This document shows positions 22,701-32,625 of a stretch of 64,000 bases of DNA, piece after piece (position 1 is the first letter of the stretch; the number at the start of each line of letters is the position of its first letter). The notes under the pieces were generated by a model. It saw only the letters and a list, made by a program, of their open reading frames with translations. It was not told the DNA's origin and did not search any database. The stretch spans positions 14,000,952 to 14,064,951 of the forward strand of contig JBCNJP010000006.1 in assembly GCA_039602395.1 (NCBI GenBank), written 5' to 3'. Source of the DNA: Deinandra increscens subsp. villosa. Lineage: Eukaryota; Streptophyta; Magnoliopsida; Asterales; Asteraceae. Position numbers and translations under genes: made by a program.

Positions 22701-23040
22701 GTTTTTAAATAATATTTTGATAACTGATTTATATTAATAATCTTTGCACTTTAGCCGCTTAATATTTATTATAGAACCCAATTATTTGTCATTGGCAGAA
22801 TTTAGAAATTTGCTATGCATATAGTTGTAAATTTCCTAACCACATACCACATTCTGTTGACTAATTATTTTAACTGCAACAAAGAAATGACAAGATTTCC
22901 TTCATAGAGAAGATATTTGCACCAATATCGACCATTTATCATTGTTGGTCGCTAGATACACGTATGTATTAAAAATGAATAAAATATTAAGATTGTATTT
23001 TCCCTTTTCCAAGCTACCTATTGGTGCAAGTGCATGGTGT
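22701..23040. other. AT-rich spacer, nothing recognised
   Basis: About 340 bp between the Helitron-like sequence and the gypsy coding. No ORF, repeat or RNA feature was recognised. Confidence 0.5.
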
Positions 23041-24079
23041 GGCTATTCGAACAAATACGGAAATGGTTAATCAGAAATAGGTGGAAAGTAATAAGTGGGC
23101 AACTAATTTGACGTTTCCGGACCAAAAATTACAGATAGGTGATGGATTATCGATAGAAGGACGTGGGAAGCTATACGTGTTGTTAAAAAAGAATGTGGAT
23201 GTGTTTGCTTGGGAACCTTCGGATATGATGGGAGTACTGAGGTCACTGGCCGAACATAGTTTGGCCTTATATCTAGTAGTAAACCCGTTCAGCAAAGACA
23301 AAGGGGGATGGATAGTGAACGAGCGGATGTGGTAAATGAAGAGGTTAATAAGTTGGTGGAAGCGGGAATTTTGCGAGAAATACAATACACAGAATGGGTG
23401 TCAAATCCGGTGTTGGTAAAGAAACCTGATGAGTCGTGGCGGATGTGCATTTATTTTAAAGATGTAAACAATGCATGCCCAAAATATTGTTATCCTCTGT
23501 CGGAAATAGATCTTAAAGTGGATTCGGTTGTGGGTTTCCGGTGGAAATGCTTTTGGATGCGTATAAGGGATATCACCAGATACAGATGGCGGTTGAAGAT
23601 GAGGATAAGACTTCATTTATGACAAGAAAGGTGATGTTTTGCTATAAGAAAATGCATTTTGGACTTAAAAATGCTGGTGCAACTTATCAGCGTCTTATGG
23701 ATTGGGCGTTTAAGAAGCCAGTGGGAAGAAATTTAGAGGCCTACGTAGATGAAATTGTTATTAAATGCAGAAAAGAAGAAGAAATGTTTAAAGACATTGA
23801 AGAAACATTTGCGAAGCTCGAAGAAATAAACATGAAATTGAATCCGAAAAAATGTTCTTTCGGAATGGATGCGGGAAAGTGTTTAGGTATGATGGTGGAT
23901 AATGAAGGAATCCGTGCTTGTCCTAAAAAAGTAGATGCGATCACCTTCTACTGTTAAAGATGTATGGGTTTTGAACGGAAGGTTGGTTGCTCTACAAAGA
24001 TTTATTTCTAAAGCTGCAGAAATGTCGTTACCTTTTATGCAGGTGTTAAAGGCAAGTATTGAGAAGTCAGGATTCTGTT
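23041..24079 (+). pseudogene. Tat-type Ty3/gypsy reverse transcriptase, decayed (left part)
   Basis: Three frames together give the start of RT of a Tat (Retand/Ogre-like) gypsy element. They show KKNVDVFAWEPSDMMGV, KLVEAGILREIQYTEWVSNP, ESWRMCIYFKDVNNACPKY, DAYKGYHQIQMAVEDEDKTS, MHFGLKNAGATYQRLMDWAF and MKLNPKKCSFGMDAGKCLG. The catalytic box reads AYVDEIVIK instead of YVDD. Frameshifts occur near 23330 and 23550, and a stop follows at about 23957. Element B interrupts the frame at 24079 and it continues at 35710. Confidence 0.9.
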
Positions 24080-24136
24080 TGTAGCAACCCTAAATTTTTC
24101 TATTCCTTCCACAGAAACTGTAGCAACTTAAGGCAA

Positions 24137-24183
24137 TTTTCGGGACGAAAATTCCTTAACAAGGGGATGATGTGACAACCGGC
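24137..24183 (+). repeat. Internal copy of a PPT/LTR-start junction inside the element B LTR
   Basis: GGGACGAAAATTCCTTAACA then AGGGGATGA then TGTGACAACC repeats the text found at the true internal/3' LTR boundary (32597-32636). The same copy is present in the right LTR at 32684-32730. The LTR therefore seems to have been extended over an older boundary. Confidence 0.8.
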
Positions 24184-25373
24184 AATTTCCCAGGTTAACC
24201 CCGTTAACAACTTGTGTTATATTTCGATAACGTCCGTTACATCAGTTAACTAGAATAGTTACACGAACATTGCACATGAGTCTAGACGTCGGTTAACTAA
24301 CTTGAATAGTTATATAATCTATAATGTTATATAAACTATATTTTATGATTCATGGAAACGACTGTCATTTTACGTGACAATTATATATATTATTTACATG
24401 TGGTATATATGTATATATATACACATGTTATTTCATTACTTTATGTGACGATGTGTCACGAAATCGCACAAAGCGTTCTATAATTTTACGGGAATTTGAA
24501 AACATACAGTTATTGATTATAACTATGATTTTATGCTAGATATACATAGATTGCATCTTTATAAGACCTCGCTCGTTAAATACGGTTTGACGTACGCTCG
24601 ATTAATCATCGTCAAGTTACCTCCGTTAACTTCATTAGAGAGTTCGTTAATATTTTGTAACCTTGAGGGGCTCTTTCTGTAAGTTCTGAAACTTGTTTCC
24701 GATTTAATAAAGCTGGAGGGACTGTTGTGTAATTATCTAAATCTTGTAACCCATTTGTGTTTAATGTTGAGGGACCATTGTGGTAAATTAGCATAAGTTG
24801 CTTTTGAAAAAAAAAAAAAAAAACAGAAAAGAAGAGTTACGCAGGGATAAAAAACGGCGACTTCTTGTTTTCAAATTCGGTAACCGATTTCTCAATTCAA
24901 TGGTGATTAATCTCCAATTACTACTCTAATCACTCTGTAGTTATCACCCTACATCCTAATCATTCACAAACACAACCTCTCGAGCTCTCTCCTTTTTTTC
25001 TCGTTTTTTTAGTTTTTCCGGTGAACTCGAATTTCCGGCCAAAATACCCACTGAATCAAAACCATTTAACACCCTTTGAGATCCTCGTTCGTCGTTGAAC
25101 AACCAGGAGAGGTCAGAATCGAGTATCGTTACGGTGCTCAGTGTTCGCGTTCAAGATACGAGTTCTATTTCGGCTTCAAAAACTCGCCTTTTCCCGTTTC
25201 TGATTCAAGGTAACCGTTTCTAGTTGTTAGTCGCATGCTTTTATTGGTTTAATTTCGGGTTTCGCGATTTTTCCGGTGACCGGAATAAAAACTCCGGCCA
25301 CCGGAGTTGTGGGGAAGGAGATGGCTCGCGACAGGTTATAAATATATATATACTGTGCGTGATCTTGAATGAA

Positions 25374-25455
25374 TGGGAGGCCCAGCGCAGTGGTCAGGCT
25401 GTGTGTCTGGGACCTGGGGGTCGTGAGTTCTACTCCCATCCACTGCACTTTCTTT
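25374..25455 (+). mobile_element. tRNA-like SINE head 1 in element B 5' LTR
   Basis: GGGAGGCCCAGCGCAGTGG carries an A-box-like segment. About 45 bp later GTGAGTTCTACTCCC resembles a B box. It does not fold as a normal tRNA (too long between boxes, no clean acceptor pairing), so it is best seen as a SINE head. It is also present at 33927-34005 in the other LTR, so it predates this insertion. Confidence 0.5.
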
Positions 25456-25538
25456 TTCCTGTTTTATTTCCTAAGCCCACTCAGTCTACAGGTCGCTGTA
25501 AGGATAAAATCTTTATGATTTAAATCTATTAACAAGAC

Positions 25539-25640
25539 AGCAGCCTAGCCCAATGGTCAAGACCCTGAACTCTAAACTAGAGGTCACGGGTTCTAGTCCC
25601 GTTACCATGATTTTGTTGTTGCTGTTTTATTTTTTTTAAA
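25539..25640 (+). mobile_element. tRNA-like SINE head 2 in element B 5' LTR
   Basis: GCCTAGCCCAATGGTCAAGA (A box) and GGGTTCTAGTCCCG (B box) are followed by a T-rich tail (TTTTGTTGTTGCTGTTTTAT). The head resembles the SINE at 12236. The right LTR has the same sequence at 34090-34190. Confidence 0.6.
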
Positions 25641-27148
25641 TGATTTGAAATGCTTCTTGGTCCAAAACTCCAACGTATTAGTAAACGACTATTAAATCTC
25701 AACCCGTGAAAGTTCCATAGACCTCGTTAGGATTTTGTTGAACGTTTATATTGCGAAAGCATTATGATTTAAATTGATTAAAAGCTCTTTGGTCTCGTTA
25801 TCATTAATATAAATTAGTTTTAAACATAGAAATATATATATACACATATAAATGTTTGTATTATTATCATGTAATCATATACAAGAGTGCAATTTTAAGA
25901 TTTTCTTTTAAACTCTCGAATTTATGTCACGACACATAAATATATATTTAGGACGTTTTATTTCATTTTGACTACGCCTCGAGATTTATATTTACGAATA
26001 TATACTTACCGAAGATCCCTATATTTTTTTTATTTGGGATGACTCACGCATATTGATTTTTCTAAATCCTTGTGTCTTTGATTTAAATGCCATTTTGACT
26101 ACTTTCGAACAAACAATATTTTATCACGTATTGAATTTGTCACCTTCCTCATATTCGGAATTACTTGTTATAGTACAGTCGTCTAGGCTATGTGACTCAT
26201 GTGCGGACACACACTTACGTATGTAAATCCAATAGGTGCTTGGTAGTTACGCAAGACTCGGATCTTACTGATTTGTAGCAGCGCACCCTAAGGTGAGTTA
26301 CACAACTTTTACGTTACGTTCGGTTTTGGACGATAACACACGCAAACACGTTACACCCGGGTTAGGGTGATAACACAACAACTTTTATGTATGATTAAAG
26401 TAGAAATCCAACATATATCACATGTTCACGTAAAATGCTTATCTTTGAAAGTCCTTACTTATCGAACCGTTAATAGTTTATAGCGAGGGGATATTGGGTA
26501 GTACTACTGGGGTCTGACAAACCCCACTCAGCGGGCACGAGATGCACCACCCGACTGGCGGTCGGACTGAGGACAATGTCAGCCTAAACTTACCGTGATC
26601 GAGTAGACACGGGGAAGGCAAACCACGTAAGGAATTATTCCTACAACTAACTGGTCAGCTTCGGTTGCGAACGTTTTAGTGACATGAACTTAGGCTCGCT
26701 ACCTACGATATGGATTGTACTGTTAATATACATGCTTACATACGAATAAAAACTGTTGTATTCGTACTGCATAACTATACTAGTTATACTTATGTGCTTA
26801 TGTGAACTCACCAACATTAGTTGACACTTGCTCTTATGCATGCTTTGCAGGACGCTAGGAGGATCTGATTTTTGGGCACGTACGTTGTCTAAAACCTTTT
26901 ATTTTGGGAATTGGTTTTCAAATCTTTTCGACTTGAACTGGTATTTACTTATCGGGCGCTTGCTTGCGCAACTTGACTTTTATGAGCTTCCGCTAAACTT
27001 TAACTCTGGTTTGATATTTCCCGTTTGGAAATATATTTATAATTTGAACCTTTAACTTATGTTTGATGTAACTAATGACTCGGGTCCTGGTCTGGTTCAC
27101 ACCCCACACGGTAAAACTCCGTTAGTGGAAATTGGGGGTGTGATAGAT

Positions 27149-27162
27149 TGGTATCAGAGCCC
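27149..27162 (+). promoter_or_regulatory. Primer-binding site of element B
   Basis: TGGTATCAGAGCCC, complementary to the 3' end of tRNA-iMet, starts three bases after the 5' LTR. Confidence 0.92.
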
Positions 27163-27324
27163 TTGGTTGCAGAGAAGTAGAATTTTCAAAAAATTCTAAA
27201 CTGTAACTGTTTTTGAACATTAGTTACAATAATTCCCAAAAACATTTTCTTTTTGCGTGCCAAAAATCGATTACTCACATTAGGTTGATTTTCTTTTGTT
27301 TGTGTCTGTCTGGGTTCTGACAGT

Positions 27325-28014
27325 ATGGCACCACACGATAACACGAGGGGTAAGGGAAAGAAAATTGCCAACGAACAGTCATCATCCTCCAACCAGCAAG
27401 GCCGCGAGCCTGAGTACACGATAATGGATTTCCTTCGGGATCAGCACATACGTCCTGATAGGCGTGCACCAAACGATTACAGTTGGCTGAGTCCGACAAC
27501 ATATCGGTTGCTTGACATGTATCATGTGCCGGCCAGAGTTGACCTACCATTTGATTTGAAGCGGGTCATTGCGGGACTGATAGCCGCCTATGACAACACT
27601 CTTGGAGAAATCAGACAAAATTCCATCAGCAATCGCACACGCGATAGAGAAATTGAGCGATTGCGGGCCGATCAAAGGGAACAGGAAACCTACCACTACA
27701 ACTTGTCCCACGGGGTAATGGGTATCCGTAACAGGGTCACTGCGCTAGAGTCGCGACCCAATCCAGCAGATTTGGAGCATGAACTGCATCAAGCACAACA
27801 TCAGATTGCCGAACTCCAACATTCCAATGCAGTGCTTCAACACTCCAACGCGACACTTGCGGCGTAGGTAGCCACCGTCCAAGCTCAAATGGCAGCCCTG
27901 CAAGTTCAAGGTGCTCCTGTTCAGGATGAAGAGGAGGAACCCTTCGAAGAAGAACCTTTTGAGGAGGAGCCTCAGGAGGACATGGAGGAAGAACCAGATG
28001 TTATTGATCCATGA
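27325..28014 (+). pseudogene. Extra upstream ORF of element B (coiled coil, acidic tail)
   Basis: The frame starts at ATG 27325 (MAPHDNTRGKGKKIANEQSS), is interrupted by one TAG at 27865-27867, and resumes to a TGA at 28012-28014, about 229 residues in all. Residues 30-90 contain DFLRDQHIRPDRRAPNDYSW and a helical DLPFDLKRVIAGLIAAYDNT. Residues 105-195 look like a coiled coil (LEHELHQAQHQIAELQHSNA). The end is strongly acidic (EEEEPFEEEPFEEEPQEDME). I do not recognise the family. It precedes a complete gag, so it is an additional gene of the element rather than gag itself. A structural or chromatin-related role is possible but not shown. Confidence 0.75.
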
Positions 28015-28277
28015 TCTAATCTGTCTTCTTTTATTCTATTTTGTTACTTTGAAATAAAATTGACTAGGTGTTCATTTTATTTTGAATGTTTTCAAATACC
28101 GAGATACCTGATGGTTGGATTTTAAATTTTGTAATGGGTATTACATCTTTATCTTACCAATGTGTTTCTAAAAATTATGTCATGTGATGAATGGATGCGT
28201 GAATAATTGTTTAGTGCTTAATGAAATTAATATTGGGTATATTAATCATTTGAATGATTTGTATAGAAAACAAAATC

Positions 28278-29270
28278 ATGCCTGAACACCTTACAGCAGC
28301 ACAAATCCAAGCATTGATAAATGAAAACGTTGCGGCAGCACTCGCCGCGGCTCAAGTGCAAGGAAACAATAACGGTGATAAGCAAAACAGACGAAAAATT
28401 GACTACATTTTTTTTTCTTCTCACTTTCCAAAATTATTCTCCGAAATAATTTCATGAAACAAATCCAGACCTGGCTCAGTGCACCTTCAAAGCTTACATG
28501 GATTGTAAGCCGCTCATGTGCAAGGGTGATGAAGGAGCCGTGGGTCTGCTGCGAAGGCTCGAGAAATCAGAAAAGGTATTCTGAATGTGCAACTGCCCAG
28601 TTGCGAATCGGGTCAATTTCGCAACCGCTACACTCAAGGGAGCTGCCGTCGCTTGGTGGAACGCACAAATCCAAATGCTAGGGCTCGACGCAGCAAATGC
28701 TATGACTTGGCAGGAATTCAAGGATGCTATCATGGAGGAGTACTGTCCTCGCGACCAGGTCAAAAGGTTGGATATCGAGTTCCAAAACTCAAAAATGTTG
28801 GGTTCTAAAGTTGAAGAGTACACCGCTCGCTACCACGAGTACGCGGTGCTATGTCCTACGATGGTTGATGCTGACTTCAAAAGGATTGAAAGGTACGTGG
28901 ATGGGTTAGTTTCACATATCAAGGGAACGGTTACTGCCTCAAACTCTGCAAATGTGCAGAATGCTATCAGGTTGGCTCAAAACCGTCCTAATTAGAATCA
29001 GAATCAAAATCAGAACCAGAGACAGAATAATGAAGGCCCTAGAGGGTGTTTTGAATGTGGAAAACCAGGGCACCTAAAGAGGGACTGCCCGCAGCTCCGA
29101 AGGAATAATAATAACAATGCTGGCAACAACAACAACCACCGTAACAACAATAACAACGGCGGTGATGGTGGTAGAAACGGTGGAGATGGCGCCAAAGGGC
29201 GAGCTTTCGTTATAGGTTCAGGTGAAGCAAGAAACGATGCCAACGTCATTACCGGTAAGCTTCTTCTAAA
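28278..29270 (+). pseudogene. Gypsy gag of element B, broken
   Basis: Gag starts MPEHLTAAQIQALINENVAA at 28278. The retrotransposon gag domain follows at 28590-28990 (LKGAAVAWWNAQIQMLGLDA, FKDAIMEEYCPRDQVKRLDI, YTARYHEYAVLCPTMVD). The CCHC knuckle CFECGKPGHLKRDCP is at about 29050, then an Asn/Gly-rich linker. Breaks are a frameshift near 28400, a TGA near 28582 and a TAG near 28995. Its normal job would be particle formation and RNA binding. Confidence 0.9.
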
Positions 29271-29284
29271 CAACTACTTCACAA

Positions 29285-29615
29285 TGTCTTATTTGATACT
29301 GGTGCTGAGAAAAGTTTTATCTCGACTAAGTTCTGTAAACTGATTAAGGCTACCCAAACTCCACTAAGAGCTAGGTATAGGGTTGAATTAGCAAATGTTA
29401 ACCTTCTCGACACCACTCACTTGGTTGAAAACTGCACATTAGAACTATCTGGTCATAAACTAAGTATAGACCTTATGCCTCTTACCATCGGTAGTTTCGA
29501 CGTGATAGTAGGCATGGATTGGCTATCCAAATATCAGGCGGAAATTGTCTGTCAAGAAAAAGTCATACGAATACCCGTAGCAGGAGGAGAAGTACTCTCG
29601 ATTCAGGGCGAAAAG
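29285..29615 (+). pseudogene. Retropepsin-like protease of element B
   Basis: The active-site loop LFDTGAEKSFIS lies near 29295 in a different frame from gag. The domain continues in the long frame that starts at 29421 (LTIGSFDVIVGMDWLSKYQA). The catalytic Asp-Thr-Gly is intact; a frameshift near 29280 cuts it off from gag. Confidence 0.85.
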
Positions 29616-30677
29616 GGAGGTGCTGTCTCCGGAATCATATCATACCTTAAAGTGCAGAAGTGTCTTCGGAAAGGACACGTGGCAATCTTGGCCACGGTTA
29701 CGGACCAAACCAGGGTGGAGAGAAAAATCAAAGATTTCCCGATCGTACGCGATTACCCAGAGGTATTTCCTGAGGAATTACCTGGCCTTCCTCCGTTTCG
29801 ACAAGTAGAATTTGGGATTGACCTCGCACCGGGAGCAGCTCCTATAGCGCGTGCACCATATCGGCTAGCAGTGAACGAATTGAATGAGCTATCTGCACAA
29901 CTGCAGGAACTGCTAGATAAGGGTTTCATTAGAACTAGCTCGTCACCATGGGGAGCACCGGTATTATTCGTCAAAAAGAAGGATGGCACATTCAGGATGT
30001 GCATTGATTACCGCGAACTCAACAAAGTCACTATCAAGAATCGATACCCTCTTCCGCGAATAGACGATCTCTTTGACCAGCTTCAAGGGTCCAGTTACTA
30101 TTCCAAGATTGATTTAAGGTCTGGCTATCATCAACTTCGAGTCCGCGATGAGGATATAGAAAAGACAGCCTTCAGAACGCGATACGGTCATTATGAATTC
30201 TTGGTCATACCTTTTGGGCTGACAAATGCACCGGCTGTGTTCATGGATCTCATGAACCGTGTGTGCAAGCCCTACCTGGATAAATTCGTCATAGTATTTA
30301 TTGACGATATCCTCATCTACTCCAAGACAAAGGAAGAACACGAGGAACATCTGCGGTTAATCTTAGAATTGTTAAAGAAAGAACAACTCTATGTGAAATT
30401 CTCCAAGTGCGATTTTTGGATCCGAGAGGTTCAATTTCTGGGTCACATCGTCAACAAACAAGGTATTCACGTTGACCCAGCCAAGATAGAGGCCATTAAA
30501 AGTTGGCCTACCCCTAGAGCTCCGACGGAAATTCGCCAATTCCTAGGTTTAGCGGGTTACTACTGTCGTTTTATAAAGGGATTTTCTCAGTTAGCTCAAC
30601 CATTAACCGCGCTTACGCACAAAAAGGGGTTCAATACAGATGGGGTGATAAGGAAGAGGCAACCATCCAAGCTTTGA
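29616..30677 (+). pseudogene. Gypsy reverse transcriptase of element B
   Basis: The frame is uninterrupted over the RT core: LPPFRQVEFGIDLAPGAAPI, FVKKKDGTFRMCIDYRELNK, YPLPRIDDLFDQLQG, IDLRSGYHQLRV, FGLTNAPAVFMDLMN, FIDDILIYSKTKEEH and VQFLGHIVNKQGI. The active-site IDDIL aspartates are intact. A one-base frameshift near 30627 moves the frame before RNase H. Confidence 0.93.
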
Positions 30678-31360
30678 AAGAGAAACTTTGTACTGCACCT
30701 ATATTATCTTTACCTGATGGGATTGACGACTTCGAGGTCTATTGTGACGCATCAATCCAGGGACTCGGATGTGTTTTGATGCAAAGAGGTAAAGTCATCG
30801 CATACAGATCAAGGCAATTAAAGTCTCATGAGAAGAATTACACAACTCACGACCTAGAGTTGGGCGTAGTCGTATTTGCCTTGAAATTTTGGAGACACTA
30901 CTTATACGGTACCAAGTGTACGATATTCACCGATCACAAGAGCCTCCAACACATATTTGAACAGAAAGAACTCAACATGAGGCAACGTAGGTGGGTCGAG
31001 TTGCTAAACGACTACGACCTCGCGATAAAGTATCATCCAGGCAAGGCTGACGTTATGGCTGAAGCCTTCAGTAGAAAGGATCATGTTAAACCTACAAGGG
31101 TTCGAGCTCTCCATATAACGATCCATACGGGGCTACCGGATAGTCTCCGGGATGCTCATGAAGAGGCCCTGAAGGAGGAGAATTTCGGGTCTGAATCGTT
31201 ACGTGACATACATGGAATCTCCGAAGTTAAGTCGGATGGACTACATTATTATAATGATCGTATATGGGTACCTTTGCATGGAAACCTTAAAGAACTGGTG
31301 ATGGACGAGGCTCACAAGTCTCGTTATTCGATCCATACAGGTTCTGACAAAATGTATTAA
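30627..31360 (+). pseudogene. Gypsy RNase H and connection region of element B
   Basis: The frame shows VYCDASIQGLGCVLMQRGKV, AYRSRQLKSHEKNYTTHDLE, LEFVVFALKFWRH-type sequence and FTDHKSLQHIF, with the acidic RNase H residues in place. It ends at a TAA at 31358-31360, where relatives have a Gln codon, just before the integrase zinc finger. Confidence 0.9.
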
Positions 31361-32579
31361 GATCTAAAGGGGCTATATTGGTGGCCCAATATGAAAGCTA
31401 ATTATCGCTAGATATGTCAGCAAGTGCTTGACGTGCGCTAAGGACAAAACTGAACATCGAAAGCCAGCAGGATTACTGCAACAACCTAAAATTCCTGAAT
31501 GGAAATGGGAAGAAATATCGATGGATTTCATCACGGGATTGCCCCGTACTTCTGGCGGTAACGATATGAGTTGGGTTATCGTTGACCGGTTAACAAAATC
31601 CGCTCATTTCCTAGCTATCAAGGAAAATGACAAAACAGACAAACTTGCAAAGGTTTATCTCAAGGAGATTCTCAAGCTTCACGTAGTGCCTTTGTCTATT
31701 ATTTCCGACCGAGACCCTAGGTTTGCTTCAAATTTTTGGAGATCCTTACAAGCAGCGATGGGCACTCGCTTAGATATGAGTACTGCGTATCATCCTCAAA
31801 CAGATGGACAGACTGAACGTACCATTCAAACTCTCGAGGATATGCTTAGAGCATGTGTGCTCGACTTCGGGAAAAATTGGGAAACACATTTACCATTGGT
31901 AGAATTCTCCTATAACAACAGCTACCATACCAGTATTGGAGCCGCTCCATTTGAGGCTCTTTACGGACGAAAGTGCAGATCGCCGGTCTGTTGGGCCGAG
32001 GTCGGTGAGAGCCAACTCACTGGACCTGAACTAGTGCACGAAACCACGGAGAGAATCGTGCAAATCAGAAACCGCATGAAAGCGGCAAGAGATAGACAAA
32101 AGAGTTATGCAGATAAACGCCGAAGGCCGTTAGAATTTGAAGTCGGCGACAAAGTACTGCTGAAAGTCTCGCCTTGGAAAGGCGTTGTACGCTTTGGAAA
32201 ACGCGGGAAGTTAAATCCACGCTATGTAGGACCATTCGAGATCACCGAAACTATTGGTCCGGTGGCTTACCGTTTAAATCTACCTCCTGAATTGGATGGA
32301 GTACACAACGTGTTTCACGTTTCGAACATGAGGAAGTGTTTAGCTGATGACACTCTTATAGTTCCATTAGAAGAACTACAAATCGATGAACAACTGCGAT
32401 TTATCGAACAACCCGTGGAAATCATGGGACGTGAGGAGAAAACATCGAAACGAAGTAAAATTCCCATCGTCAAAGTGAGATGGCAATCTAAGCGTGGACC
32501 GGAGTTCACGTGGGAACGAGAAGATCAGATGAGAAAGAAATATCCTCACTTATTTGATCAAGCCTCAACATTTAATTAA
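31361..32579 (+). pseudogene. Gypsy integrase with chromodomain-like tail, element B
   Basis: The zinc-finger part is damaged (stop and frameshift near 31400). The rest is open from 31428: WEEISMDFITGLPRTSGG, VDRLTKSAHFLAIKEN, SDRDPRFASNFWRSL, YHPQTDGQTERTIQTLEDML (catalytic D, D, E kept), the GPY motif (RYVGPFEITETIGPVAYRLN), and a chromodomain-like tail with KVRWQSKRGPEFTWERED. Chromodomains steer integration to particular chromatin. The stop is at 32577-32579, followed within 50 bp by the PPT. Confidence 0.92.
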
Positions 32580-32610
32580 GGTATGAGTTAAATTTTGGGA
32601 CAAAATTTCC

Positions 32611-32625
32611 TTAACAAGGGGATGA
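32611..32625 (+). promoter_or_regulatory. Polypurine tract of element B
   Basis: AACAAGGGGATGA lies directly before the 3' LTR start TGTAGC. Confidence 0.88.

Larger units (their letters stand above)
24080..27145 (+). repeat. 5' LTR of element B (3066 bp)
   Basis: It starts TGTAGCAACCC and ends GGTGTGATA (the other copy ends TGACA). It matches 32626-35704. It contains a relic PPT/LTR junction (about 24137-24183), two tRNA-like SINE heads (25374-25620), an AAG/GTGAGT splice-donor-like site at 26291 and a TTTGCAG acceptor-like site at 26850. Confidence 0.95.

Noticed and set aside
25374..25450. A tRNA gene on the plus strand
   Set aside because: A and B boxes are present, but the spacing is wrong and I cannot draw an acceptor stem or anticodon arm. 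It also repeats within both LTRs of element B, so it is a SINE-like relic.
25539..25612. A second tRNA gene
   Set aside because: The T-arm-like GGGTTCTAGTCCCG is good, but the whole does not fold as a tRNA and it is followed by a SINE-type T-rich tail.
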